Source of the DNA: [Clostridium] aminophilum
Lineage (GTDB): Bacteria > Bacillota > Clostridia > Lachnospirales > Lachnospiraceae
DNA length: 64,000 bases
NCBI RefSeq assembly: GCF_900101295.1
Contig: NZ_FOIL01000006.1
Coordinates: 1-64,000 of the forward strand
Direction: 5' to 3'
In this document: in pieces, positions 36,214 to 44,896 of the stretch
Layout: every line of letters starts with the position of its first letter
Position numbering within the stretch: position 1 is the first letter of the stretch
The notes under the pieces: generated by a model
The model's input: the letters and a program-made list of their open reading frames with translations, nothing else
Told to the model about the DNA's origin: nothing
The model's database searches: none
Translations under genes and position numbers: made by a program

Positions 36214-37371
36214 TCACGCCAGCTCCTCGCGGCATTTTGCCAGCGCGGCCGCGATCACCGCGTCCATATCGTAATATTTGTACTCGCCGAGTCTTCCGCC
36301 GAAGATGACCTTCTGCTCGCCCGACGCCATTTTCCTGTACTCCTCGTAGAGTGCACCGTTCTTCGCGTCATTGACCGGATAATACGGCTCATCTCCCGGC
36401 TTCCACTCCGAGCTGAACTCCCGGCTGATCACCGTCTTCGGGAGATCTTTTCCCTGATCGTCTTTTCCGAACTCAAACCACTTGTGCTCAATGATGCGGG
36501 TCCACGGTGTCTCGCGGTCCGTATAATTGACAGCAGCATTGCCCTGGAAATTCGGAATATCCAGAAGCTCCGTCTCAAACCGGACGGAACGGTACTCCAG
36601 TGCGCCGAGCGCATAATCAAAATACGCGTCGATGGCACCGGTGTAGACCACGCGGTCTGCCATCGCGTCAAATTCTTCCTTGTTCTTCAGATAATCCTCG
36701 CCAAGGCGGACTTCCACACCCTCCAGCATGTTCGCCACCATTTTGGTGTATCCGCCGACCGGAATTCCCTGATAGAGCGCATTGAAATAATTGTTGTCAA
36801 ACGTCAGGCGCACCGGAAGTCTCTTGATAATGAAGGCCGGAAGTTCCGTGCACGGACGTCCCCACTGTTTCTCGGTATATCCCTTGATCAGCTTCTCATA
36901 GATATCCGTTCCGATCAGAGAGATGGCCTGCTCCTCGAGATTTTCCGGCACAAACTCGCTGTCCACGGAGAATCCGCGCTCTGTCTGCTTCACCGCGATG
37001 TACTCGCGCTTCTGTTCCTCGATTCTATTCTGCGCCTCTTCCGGTGTCACAACACCCCACATCTTGTTGAAGGTATACATATTGAACGGAAGCGAATACA
37101 GTTCCCCGCGGTAGTTGGCCACCGGCGAATTGGTAAAGCGGTTGAACTCCGCAAACTTTGTCACATATTCCCACACCTCGCGATTGTTGGTATGGAAAAT
37201 GTGCGCGCCGTATTTATGAACATGAATGCCCTCGACATCCTCCGTATATACATTTCCTGCGATGTTCGGGCGGCGGTCAATCACCAGTACCCGTTTTCCC
37301 GCCTTCTTTGCCTCCTGCGCAAAGACAGCACCGTAAAGCCCTGCGCCTACAATCAGATAATCGTATTTCAT
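36214..37371 (-). CDS. glf: UDP-galactopyranose mutase
   Basis: 385 residues. FAD-binding start YDYLIVGAGLYGAVFAQEAKK (dinucleotide motif 8-15), HKYGAHIFHTNNREVW, RFTNSPVANYRGELYSLPFNMYTFNKMWG, and GYTEKQWGRPCTELPAFIIKRLPVR are all hallmarks. It converts UDP-galactopyranose to UDP-galactofuranose for surface polysaccharides. AAAGGAGG lies upstream. First gene of the glycan operon glf - lipid kinase - ligase-like - GHMP kinase; galE at 61375 could provide UDP-galactose. Confidence 0.97.
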   Translation of the reverse strand: MKYDYLIVGAGLYGAVFAQEAKKAGKRVLVIDRRPNIAGNVYTEDVEGIHVHKYGAHIFHTNNREVWEYVTKFAEFNRFTNSPVANYRGELYSLPFNMYTFNKMWGVVTPEEAQNRIEEQKREYIAVKQTERGFSVDSEFVPENLEEQAISLIGTDIYEKLIKGYTEKQWGRPCTELPAFIIKRLPVRLTFDNNYFNALYQGIPVGGYTKMVANMLEGVEVRLGEDYLKNKEEFDAMADRVVYTGAIDAYFDYALGALEYRSVRFETELLDIPNFQGNAAVNYTDRETPWTRIIEHKWFEFGKDDQGKDLPKTVISREFSSEWKPGDEPYYPVNDAKNGALYEEYRKMASGEQKVIFGGRLGEYKYYDMDAVIAAALAKCREELA

Positions 37372-38014
37372 GGCTTTTCTCCTCTTTCTGTAATTTATCT
37401 TTATTATCCTTTATTTATCTCTATTATCTTTAATTTGTGTTTATGATGCGTCCGGACCGGAATCCTTCTGTCTCCCCGGACTCCGCCCGGAGCTATCGTC
37501 GATCGGCCACGGTCAAAAGCCGCTCCCGCAACATTCCACGGATGAAATTCCCATCACCAGATCAACAATCCGGATGAATTTTCCTATATGCTCCCGGCAG
37601 TCTATCTTAAAAAGTATACCACAGCGAAGGTTTTCTGTGTTCATCTTTCGAATTTTGCAAGATTTATCCCGGAATCCCATCTTTTCACGCGAAGGTCTCT
37701 CTTTTTGCCATGCGGAAAAAAACACATTTTTTTCACATTTCGAACATAATTCGGAAACATTTTCCGCATAAGATTAGGCCATGATAACGAACAGCCAATC
37801 GTTATCACACCACAATTTTTTTCATAACACGGTGGGCACCTCACGGTGCCCACCCCTCCCCAATTTTCATTACAAAATTCTGTCCGTTTTACGGAAACTG
37901 TTTTATTCCTCCCGAAACTTTTTTATAATAGAATGACACAAGGATAGAAGCCGTGCTTTCCGTCTGCCTTCCGCATCCGGGACCGGCCTGAAATCACACA
38001 GGGAGGAATTTGTT
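37372..38014. other. Divergent regulatory region between glf and the choline-binding genes
   Basis: 643 bases without a credible gene. Next to glf are two adjacent imperfect copies of a 19/20-base AT-rich unit (37393-37412 and 37413-37431) in its leader. Nearer the right side are three inverted repeats: CGGAAA/TTTTCCG near 37752-37766, GATAACGA (37783-37790) with TCGTTATC (37799-37806), and the hairpin at 37831-37854. A perfect TATAAT at 37924-37929 probably belongs to the promoter of the 38015 gene; the -35 at the right distance (TTTTAT) is poor, so an activator may be needed. Confidence 0.55.
37831..37854. promoter_or_regulatory. Perfect GC-rich hairpin without T-run
   Basis: GGTGGGCACC (37831-37840), TCAC, GGTGCCCACC (37845-37854). 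No T-tract follows on either strand directly, so it is more likely an operator or RNA structure than a terminator. Confidence 0.55.
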
Positions 38015-39124
38015 ATGACAATTCGCAGCATCCGCCTGACCGCGCTTCCGGTTCTGATCGCCGCCATGCTGTTTTCATCCGGCACATCGGCGCTCGCAGC
38101 ATCCAAGGACGACAGAGAAGTGGTCAAGGTTGTTTCCGTAAGCCTTAATTTTTCCAATCCGGAGCCGGGCGATCCCGTCGATAAGGATATGGAAGACTCC
38201 GTCTCTGTCGATGACGGCACTTATGAAATCTCGGAAGCGGAGTACACCACCAAAAAGGAAGAGTGGGAATACAATGACAAGCCGGTTCTGAAGATCAAGG
38301 TCAAGATCCCGAAGGACGATCAGGATGACTATAAATTCAAGAGCAAAGCAAAGCTGAAGCTGGAAAAGGGCGATGTGAAGGTCGACCGAAGCGAGATCTC
38401 CAACAGTTCCACCTCCGCCACCGTGACAGTCTATCTGAGACCGGTCAGCGGAAAGGCCGAGGCAACTTCCGATCTCCGCTGGGATGAGCGTTACACCGCA
38501 AACTGGGAGAAAGTGGACAATGTGCAGTCCTACACGCTCCGCCTCTACCGCAATTCCACCCAGATCGCGGATATCGACACCACGGCAACGCACCTGAATC
38601 TGGCTTCCTATATGACCACACCGGGCAAGTACAGCTTCCGCATCCGCTCCAACGCCGGCGGCGCAGCCAAGGACAATAGCCGGTTCACCGAGAAGAGCGA
38701 TTACAAGACGATCACGCAGGAGAACATTCCGACGGAAGAAGACATCCGCCAGGGCGACATTTCCCTGCCGGTCTGGGTTCGTGACGGCGACTACTGGTAC
38801 ATCGACCAGGGCGGTCAGAAACTCCACAACACCTGGTTCCAGGATACCGACGGCAACTGGTATTATCTCGGCGCCGACACCTACATGAAGACCGGACTGT
38901 TTAAGGACAGCGACGGCAATCAGTATTATCTGAATACGAAGGATCAGCCGGATGCGAGCATTCCGCTGGGAGCAATGCGGACCGGCTGGCTGACCTACCA
39001 TGACCGTACCTACTATCTGAATCCGAACGAGGGCGGCCCGAAGGGTGCCATGCTCGTCAATACCACCGTCACCATCGACGGAAAAGAATGCACTTTCAAT
39101 GAAGATGGTGCGCTTCAGCAGTAA
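38015..39124 (+). CDS. Exported choline-binding repeat protein, paralogue 1
   Basis: 369 residues. Signal peptide with basic start, hydrophobic core and ALAA cleavage region (about 28-30). Residues 33-145 form an acidic/lysine-rich domain shared with the next gene; 150-240 resembles a fibronectin-III-like beta domain (WDERYTANWEKVDNVQSYTLRLYR). The last 110 residues contain cell-wall-binding repeats of the type W...DGNWYYLGADTYMKTGLF. These repeats bind choline or similar groups on teichoic acids or glycans, anchoring the protein outside the cell. GGGAGG lies eight bases before the ATG. Confidence 0.9.
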   Translation: MTIRSIRLTALPVLIAAMLFSSGTSALAASKDDREVVKVVSVSLNFSNPEPGDPVDKDMEDSVSVDDGTYEISEAEYTTKKEEWEYNDKPVLKIKVKIPKDDQDDYKFKSKAKLKLEKGDVKVDRSEISNSSTSATVTVYLRPVSGKAEATSDLRWDERYTANWEKVDNVQSYTLRLYRNSTQIADIDTTATHLNLASYMTTPGKYSFRIRSNAGGAAKDNSRFTEKSDYKTITQENIPTEEDIRQGDISLPVWVRDGDYWYIDQGGQKLHNTWFQDTDGNWYYLGADTYMKTGLFKDSDGNQYYLNTKDQPDASIPLGAMRTGWLTYHDRTYYLNPNEGGPKGAMLVNTTVTIDGKECTFNEDGALQQ

Positions 39125-39160
39125 CCCAACGATCCGGCGCTGTTTCACAGACAGTCTTCT

Positions 39161-39194
39161 CCCCGCAGGTCCTCCCGGTCCTGTGGGGATTTTT
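39161..39194 (+). terminator. Terminator after choline-binding paralogue 1
   Basis: CCCCGCAGG (39161-39169) pairs with CCTGTGGGG (39180-39188, one G-T pair) and is followed by A and a run of T. Confidence 0.8.
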
Positions 39195-39289
39195 ATGTCA
39201 TCCAAACATCTTCCCGGCATCCTATGCCGTTAAAAACGCTCATTGCAGATGCGTTCATCGCAGGTGCTCCCATGGCGGTTCTCCTGTTT

Positions 39290-39335
39290 TTCACATTTTT
39301 TCCACACTTCACCCACGCTTCCTTCACATTTTTTC
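39290..39335 (+). repeat. Direct repeat TTCACATTTTTTC upstream of paralogue 2
   Basis: Two identical 13-base copies at 39290-39302 and 39323-39335, 33 bases apart (about three helical turns). A similar CACATTTTTTTC word lies at about 37723-37734 upstream of paralogue 1. Confidence 0.55.
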
Positions 39336-39403
39336 GATAGACTTCAGACATCTCATAAATCACACCCCTAAAACAAACTGTCGAAACAAACAAGGAGGCC
39401 CCT

Positions 39404-40510
39404 ATGAAAATGAATAAATTCAAGGCAACCGCACTTACCCTGATGACTGCCGGAACCCTTGCCGTATCCGCATTTCCGTCACTCGCCTCAACATCCGGCG
39501 AGAAGGTTTCCACCGTCAAAATCAACCTGAACCTCGAGAACATCCCTGCAATGGGCGATGAGGTCGATGACGATCTGGACGGCGAAGTTACCTCAGCCGA
39601 AGATGCCTACAGCATTACCGATGTCGAGTATTACAACAGTGATGACGAATGGGAATACGGCGATAACCCGGTCATCAAGGCAGTTGTCGAAATCAATGAC
39701 GAGGATGACTACTATTTCCCGTCCGGCGTCAAAGTGAAAATCTCGAACAAGAACGTTTCCGTCAGCAGTGTTTCCATCAGCCGTTCCAGCTCCAGCAAGG
39801 CAAAGATCACCATCAAGCTGAAGCAGATTGACGGCGATCTGGATGCACCGGAAGAACCGGAATGGTCCAGTTCCGGCGTCGCGTCCTGGTCGGAGAGCGA
39901 TTACGCATCCTCTTATTCCGTAAAACTCTACCGGGGAAGCAGCACTGTCACCACCATCTCCACCACATCGACCTACTATGATTTTTCCAGCTATATGACC
40001 ACAGCCGGCTATTACACCTTCAAGGTCAAGGCCGTCGCCAGCGATACCAGCGACAACAGCAGCTGGAGTGATGAATCCGACGAGCTCTATGTCAGCAGCG
40101 ATACCGCGTCTTATAACAAAACGCACGCCTCAACGACCCTTTCCACCGCCAGTCCCGCATCCACCACTTCCGGCTGGCAGTCGGATTCCAACGGCTGGTA
40201 CTATCTCCAGAACGGAAGCCGTCTCTGCTCCTCCTGGTTTCAGGACACGGACGGAAGATGGTACTATCTCGGCTCCGACGGATATATGCTGACCGGATGG
40301 ATCCAGGACGGTGACGGTCACTACTATTACATGAATCCGAACTCCGGCGGCCCGCAGGGTTCCATGATGACCGGCCTCGTCACCATCGGCAGCAGCACCT
40401 ACTATTTCAACCCGAATACTGGCGGCCCGCAGGGTTCCATGGTGACCGGCTATGTCACCATCGACGGGACGCAGTATTACTTTGATCCGGTCAGCGGCGC
40501 TGCACGATAA
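39404..40510 (+). CDS. Exported choline-binding repeat protein, paralogue 2
   Basis: 368 residues with the same plan as the preceding gene: signal peptide (cleavage near SLAS), an acidic first domain (TYxI-x-x-xEY...EWEY-x-D-x-PV pattern shared with paralogue 1), a fibronectin-III-like domain about 145-235, a Ser/Thr-rich linker and four or five cell-wall-binding repeats (for example NGWYYLQNGSRLCSSWFQD, 20-residue units with WYYL and GW). The tandem pair indicates gene duplication followed by divergence. AAGGAGG before the ATG. Role unknown beyond surface attachment. Confidence 0.9.
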   Translation: MKMNKFKATALTLMTAGTLAVSAFPSLASTSGEKVSTVKINLNLENIPAMGDEVDDDLDGEVTSAEDAYSITDVEYYNSDDEWEYGDNPVIKAVVEINDEDDYYFPSGVKVKISNKNVSVSSVSISRSSSSKAKITIKLKQIDGDLDAPEEPEWSSSGVASWSESDYASSYSVKLYRGSSTVTTISTTSTYYDFSSYMTTAGYYTFKVKAVASDTSDNSSWSDESDELYVSSDTASYNKTHASTTLSTASPASTTSGWQSDSNGWYYLQNGSRLCSSWFQDTDGRWYYLGSDGYMLTGWIQDGDGHYYYMNPNSGGPQGSMMTGLVTIGSSTYYFNPNTGGPQGSMVTGYVTIDGTQYYFDPVSGAAR

Positions 40511-40611
40511 TGCACTCTGTCCGAACCCTTCATGTTTTCTCACCCCTTGTGTTTTTTCTTCATTGTCCGGTGCCGCCGAAACAGCGAATCCGGACGCACT
40601 CCCTCATGAAT

Positions 40612-40648
40612 CGAAAGCCTCCGGCCCATCATCGGCCGGGGGCTTTCG
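40612..40648 (+). terminator. Terminator-like hairpin after paralogue 2
   Basis: CGAAAGCC-CCGGCC pairs with GGCCGG-GGCTTTCG, giving a long GC-rich stem. The T-run is poor, so efficiency is uncertain. Confidence 0.55.
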
Positions 40649-40651
40649 GCA

Positions 40652-40681
40652 TTGTCCAAACAGCGGGAAACGTAGTAAAAT
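40652..40681 (+). promoter_or_regulatory. Predicted promoter of the sensor operon
   Basis: TTGTCC (40652-40657), an 18-base spacer and TAAAAT (40676-40681), 39 bases upstream of the binding-protein start codon. Confidence 0.5.
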
Positions 40682-40719
40682 ATCCTCATACTACCGAAAC
40701 GAAAAAAGAGGAAGATCCC

Positions 40720-41898
40720 ATGAAGCCGATTTCATCATTTTTCCGTATTTTCTCTGTCTGTATTCCCGGCACCTGCCTGGTTATTCTCTGTTTCCTGACC
40801 TCCTGCGCTTCCCCGGCAAAAACAGCCGAAACGACCGCCGGAAACAATCATCTTCTCGTTGTACACCTGCCATTTCCGGATGGGACCTACACGCCGATCG
40901 TCCGTGAATTTGAACGTCGGACCGGTATCTGGGTCGAGACGGATACGGCGGAGCATGCCGACCTGATCCTCGGCGGTGACAGTTTTCTTCTGCGTTCCGA
41001 ACCGGACCGGTATGAACGCATCATTCCGTTTTCCGCATCTCCGATCGTCATTGTCTACAATCCCCGCCTGATCCAGATGACGCCGCCCAACGGCTGGCTG
41101 AGTCTCTTTGACTCCATGTGGACGGGCCGGATTGCATACGAGAATCCCGCCGACTCCGCAGTTTCCATGGCAGCTCTGTGTGCCATGACGCAGTCGCTCT
41201 CCGCCGAGTCCGTCGAAGATCCGGATGCTTTGGCAGCCTACGGCCTCGGTGCAAATCCGACGGGAATCGCCGCGTCCTGGTTTCGCCAGCTGGACTGCAA
41301 AACCGTTCCGGACGCTGACTCCGTCATCACCTCCGTCACCGACGGTTCCTGCTATGCGGGAATCACCTCCGAAGCCCGGGCTCTGACCGCAAGGCGGGGC
41401 GGTCTTGACATCACCATTGTCTATCCGGTCGAGGGCACGTCCGTCCACACCTCCTGCACGGCAATCGTAAAAGGCTGCGCACACCCGGATAATGCGCGAA
41501 AATTCGAAGAATTTCTGCAGACCGACGATGTACAACGTTATCTTCCGGACCGTGTCGGAAGCCGAAGTCCGTACGCCGCGGCAGAATACCTCACTTCCGC
41601 CTATGATCAGTCCGACAATTCCATGCTTCTGCGCAGTGAGCCGGAGGATGCCTCCTCCGTCCCGCAGGAGGCGAAACTTCGGCCGCTCTCAAAGATTCCG
41701 CTTCTGCCGAACCATGAAGAATGGTCGGCGGGACAGTGGAAAACGCTTCTGAGCACCTGGCTTACCGTCTCCGGCGAACAAAACGGGGACCGGACCGGCC
41801 GGCCGGTTCTCTCCGACCATCCGGCCAATTACAAAAGGGCTGGGGATCCGGAATATATTTCACCCGAATTCCTATTCAACCAGGGAGGTGTGCGATGA
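40720..41898 (+). CDS. Extracellular binding-protein-like lipoprotein linked to a two-component system
   Basis: 392 residues from ATG at 40720 (GAGGAAG upstream). Lipobox LTSC with Cys29. The body has the periplasmic-binding fold of ferric/sugar-phosphate binding proteins: a first strand HLLVVHLPFPDG, FERRTGIWVETDT, and the C-terminal CAHPDNARKFEEFLQTDDVQ segment. The gene overlaps the kinase gene by four bases. This order (binding protein, YesM-type kinase, AraC-type regulator) is that of HptA-HptS-HptR, where the lipoprotein senses hexose phosphate for the kinase. I therefore infer a sensory role. It has a C-terminal extension of about 80 residues rich in Pro/Ser/Glu. Confidence 0.85.
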   Translation: MKPISSFFRIFSVCIPGTCLVILCFLTSCASPAKTAETTAGNNHLLVVHLPFPDGTYTPIVREFERRTGIWVETDTAEHADLILGGDSFLLRSEPDRYERIIPFSASPIVIVYNPRLIQMTPPNGWLSLFDSMWTGRIAYENPADSAVSMAALCAMTQSLSAESVEDPDALAAYGLGANPTGIAASWFRQLDCKTVPDADSVITSVTDGSCYAGITSEARALTARRGGLDITIVYPVEGTSVHTSCTAIVKGCAHPDNARKFEEFLQTDDVQRYLPDRVGSRSPYAAAEYLTSAYDQSDNSMLLRSEPEDASSVPQEAKLRPLSKIPLLPNHEEWSAGQWKTLLSTWLTVSGEQNGDRTGRPVLSDHPANYKRAGDPEYISPEFLFNQGGVR

Positions 41899-43793
41899 AC
41901 CTGAACAAATGGATCCGCAGTTCCTTCCGCCACCGGCTTTTCGCCGCGACGATGGTTTCCGTCCTCCTTCCGGTCCTTCTCTGCAGTGTTCTGGTGTTTA
42001 CCGTTTCGCTCCGGCAGAGCCGTCTATTCCTTCGGGAACACGCGGAATCCGACCTTTCCGACGTCGCCGATGCCGTAACCGGTTTTTCCCGCGATCTCTC
42101 CGAAGCCGAGGACTTTCTGCAGAAAAGCACGCTCGTCCGGAGTACCCTCCGATACGGAGCCTGGAATTCCAATGCGCTCTATTCCGTGCTTCTGAAAAAA
42201 ACGCATTCTCTCCGCAGATATGCGGATCTTTCCATTCTGGACAAAAACGGCACCGTGCGCTTCACCACCGCATCCGCCTCCCCCGCCGCTCCGGAAACGC
42301 TGCCTCTCGACTGGGGCATTCTCCGGCTCGCCCGGGAACACCACCGGATGACCGTGAACGAAGCATCCGCTTCTGCAGAAGACACGGGGGCCGCCGCGGC
42401 ACGGCTCTCTGACCAGCCAAATGGTTCCGCCGCGGCAGGGAATTCCCCGCCGTCACTTCATTCCGCCGAAAACTACGTCACCGGAGCCGGCGAGGACGGC
42501 GGTCTGGAACAGGCGGTTCTCCTGACCTCCTACGACGGTGAGGAACTCGGCTACATTTTGATCCGAAGCTCGATTGATCAGATGGCGGCGCTTCTGACCG
42601 GTACCTACTCTGCCGGCAACGATGTCTTTCTTCTGGACTCTTCCTGGCGGCTGATCTACAGTTCCCAGCGGCCGGCAGACGATGTTCTGATTAACCGCCT
42701 CCGATCCGCATATCTCCGGAGCGAGGCAGATGAAAGCCGCCCGTATGATCTGGATCCGGCCGGAAGTTACACCAATTCCTATAATTACACGGTCGCGGGC
42801 ATCGCCCCGTCCGGATTCACGGCAGTCCTTCAGCAGCCGAAACTCTTCACCACCGCAGTGACACGGACGCTCATCCTCATCAGCGTTTCGATCGCGCTCA
42901 CCGGTCTGCTCCTTGGTCTGTTCACGACCTGGAAGCTCAGTCGGCATATCTCGGAACCGATCCTTGATCTGGACCGGGCGATGAAACAGGCGATGAACGG
43001 GGATTACTCGGTCCGGATCGCCAGCAACCGCACCGATGAGATGGGACACCTCACCCGTTCCTTCAACCATATGCTGGAAGAGCACGCGCTCAACCTCCGG
43101 CGCTCTGTCAAGCGCCAGAAAGAACTGAACGAGACACAGATCCGTATGCTTCAGGCGCAGCTGAATCCGCATTTTCTGTACAACACTCTGGATACGGTGA
43201 AATGGCTCGGCGTTTCCCACGGCGTCCCGGATATCGCGGCACTGTCCACGTCTCTCGCTGCCCTGCTCCGCGCCAGCATCTCGGACTCGCGTCTGATCAC
43301 CCTCGATGAAGAGCTCGATCTCGTGGAACGCTACCTCTCCATCCAGTCCATCCGGTTTGAGGACCGCTTCACCTGTGAGATCGACGTGGACGAGCGCTTC
43401 CGGAGCTGCCTGATTCCCAAGCTTGTCCTTCAGCCCGTTGTGGAAAATGCGGTCGTTCACGGTGTCGCCGACATGGACGAAGGATACATCAAGATCACCG
43501 CGGAAGAGAAATTTGAGGACGCCAGCCGTCACGTCCTCGTCCTCACGGTATCCGACAACGGAACCGGCATGCCGCCGGAAACCCTGAACGTCATCAACAG
43601 CGGCGGTTCCCTGAAGCCGCGTGGTCACCTCGGCTGCTACAATGTCGGAAAGATCATCCGCCTCTACTACGGGGAATCCTACGGGCTCTATGCCGCTTCC
43701 TCCCCCGGCCGCGGAACGGTCATCACCCTGCGGCTTCCGCTGGAGATATCGGATCCGGCGGGTGATACAGGACCTCACATATATCCGGAATAA
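41895..43793 (+). CDS. Sensor histidine kinase, YesM/LytS-like
   Basis: 632 residues from ATG at 41895 (GGGAGG upstream). Helix 1 at 17-38, an outer sensor domain 40-320, helix 2 at 322-346, a HAMP domain 347-400, and a His_kinase domain with the phosphorylated H426 in QAQLNPHFLYNTLD. The ATPase domain has N518 in QPVVENAVVHG and DNGTG (554-558). The outer domain includes a low-complexity Ser/Ala-rich insertion (about 156-190). Probably activated through the binding-protein lipoprotein encoded just upstream, signalling to the regulator at 43919. Confidence 0.93.
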   Translation: MNLNKWIRSSFRHRLFAATMVSVLLPVLLCSVLVFTVSLRQSRLFLREHAESDLSDVADAVTGFSRDLSEAEDFLQKSTLVRSTLRYGAWNSNALYSVLLKKTHSLRRYADLSILDKNGTVRFTTASASPAAPETLPLDWGILRLAREHHRMTVNEASASAEDTGAAAARLSDQPNGSAAAGNSPPSLHSAENYVTGAGEDGGLEQAVLLTSYDGEELGYILIRSSIDQMAALLTGTYSAGNDVFLLDSSWRLIYSSQRPADDVLINRLRSAYLRSEADESRPYDLDPAGSYTNSYNYTVAGIAPSGFTAVLQQPKLFTTAVTRTLILISVSIALTGLLLGLFTTWKLSRHISEPILDLDRAMKQAMNGDYSVRIASNRTDEMGHLTRSFNHMLEEHALNLRRSVKRQKELNETQIRMLQAQLNPHFLYNTLDTVKWLGVSHGVPDIAALSTSLAALLRASISDSRLITLDEELDLVERYLSIQSIRFEDRFTCEIDVDERFRSCLIPKLVLQPVVENAVVHGVADMDEGYIKITAEEKFEDASRHVLVLTVSDNGTGMPPETLNVINSGGSLKPRGHLGCYNVGKIIRLYYGESYGLYAASSPGRGTVITLRLPLEISDPAGDTGPHIYPE

Positions 43794-43830
43794 ACACCGT
43801 CGATTCTATCGTTTGCTGTGATCACAGGAG

Positions 43831-43858
43831 AAAGTTTGAAAGTAAACTTTCAAACTTT
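43831..43858 (+). promoter_or_regulatory. Palindrome AAAGTTTGAAAGT, second copy
   Basis: AAAGTTTGAAAGT (43831-43843), AA, ACTTTCAAACTTT (43846-43858): perfect 13-base arms in the gap between the kinase and regulator genes. The inner ten bases of each arm are identical to the palindrome at 27135-27156. Confidence 0.65.
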
Positions 43859-43865
43859 GATTGAC

Positions 43866-43901
43866 GGCTCAAATAGACAAGCAAGCTTGTCTGCTTGAGC
43901 C
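43866..43901 (+). promoter_or_regulatory. Leader hairpin just upstream of the response regulator
   Basis: GGCTCAA and AGACAAGC pair with GCTTGTCT and TTGAGCC around a two-base loop, with one symmetric AT/GC internal mismatch. It ends two or three bases before the GGAGG of the regulator gene and could hide or present that site. Confidence 0.6.
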
Positions 43902-43918
43902 TGGAGGACAAAAATATC

Positions 43919-44683
43919 ATGCTGAAAATACTGATTGTGGACGACGAGGCCGTCGTCCGTCACGGAATCGCGCTCGGCATTGACTGGGCGCAGGAAGGCT
44001 GTGCCGTGGTCGCCGAAGCGGCCAACGGCGCCGAGGGAATTGAAGCCGTGCACCGGTATCATCCCAACCTCATCATCACTGACGTCCGCATGCCCCATAT
44101 GGACGGGCTGGAGATGATGAAGCAGCTCCGGGCTGAGGGATGTGAGGCCCACGCCATCATCCTGACCGCCTACAGCGACTTCGAATACGCCCGCAGCGCC
44201 ATCCAGTTCGGCGCGGTGGACTATCTTCTGAAGCCCTTCGAAAATGAAGACCTGATCGCTTCCGTCCGGAAAGTTCTCGAACTCGACCGGCGGCAGGCTT
44301 CCGTCGGCACCGATCCGCTGAAAGCTCTGCCGAAAGGCGACAAGAGCCGCATCGTCATGCAGGCCATGAGCTACATCGCGGAACATTATGCCGATCAGGG
44401 CATCAACATCAGCACCATCGCCGAGGCAGTCAGCGTCAGCGAAGGTCATCTCAGCCACGCCTTCAAAAAGGAGACCAGCTACACCGTCAACAATTATCTG
44501 ACCGGTTACCGCGTACATCAGGCCATCCGGCTTCTGAAAGATCCGGCCATCCGCGTCTACGAGGTGGCCGAACAGGTCGGTTACCGGGACGTTGCCTATT
44601 TCTGCAGTATCTTCAAGAAAAACACCGGTATCTCTCCGTCGGAATATCAGGATCACTGGCACGCACCGGTGAACGGATTCTGA
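43919..44683 (+). CDS. Response regulator with AraC-type DNA-binding domain
   Basis: 254 residues. Receiver domain 1-120 with acidic pair D8-D9, phospho-acceptor D55 (LIITDVRMP), T83 and K105 (LLKPF). After a linker, two AraC-type helix-turn-helix units occupy about 148-250 (ISTIAEAVSVSEGHLSHAFKK and VYEVAEQVGYRDVAYFCSIFKK). GGAGG lies eleven bases before ATG at 43919. It is the partner of the upstream kinase and probably activates the importer operon starting at 44897. Confidence 0.95.
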   Translation: MLKILIVDDEAVVRHGIALGIDWAQEGCAVVAEAANGAEGIEAVHRYHPNLIITDVRMPHMDGLEMMKQLRAEGCEAHAIILTAYSDFEYARSAIQFGAVDYLLKPFENEDLIASVRKVLELDRRQASVGTDPLKALPKGDKSRIVMQAMSYIAEHYADQGINISTIAEAVSVSEGHLSHAFKKETSYTVNNYLTGYRVHQAIRLLKDPAIRVYEVAEQVGYRDVAYFCSIFKKNTGISPSEYQDHWHAPVNGF

Positions 44684-44691
44684 TGGATCCT

Positions 44692-44716
44692 ACGGGGCCG
44701 TTTGGCTCCGTTTTTT
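44692..44716 (+). terminator. Terminator after the response regulator gene
   Basis: ACGGGGCC (44692-44699) pairs with GGCTCCGT (44704-44711, one G-T pair) and runs into TTTTT. Confidence 0.85.
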
Positions 44717-44813
44717 ATCTATTATTTCTATATTTTCTTTATTATATTTTTGACCGTTGTGCATTTTGATGGCAAAATCGCAGAATCCTTCTATAAATCG
44801 CAGATTTCTCCCA

Positions 44814-44842
44814 TTCAATTTTCCTTTCCGTTTGGATAAAAT
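44814..44842 (+). promoter_or_regulatory. Predicted promoter of the importer operon
   Basis: TTCAAT (44814-44819), a 17-base spacer and TAAAAT (44837-44842), 55 bases upstream of the binding-protein start. Confidence 0.5.
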
Positions 44843-44896
44843 GTGATTATACGAGGGATCAATGGTGGTCCCCGAAAACAAAGGGAGGAAATGTAT

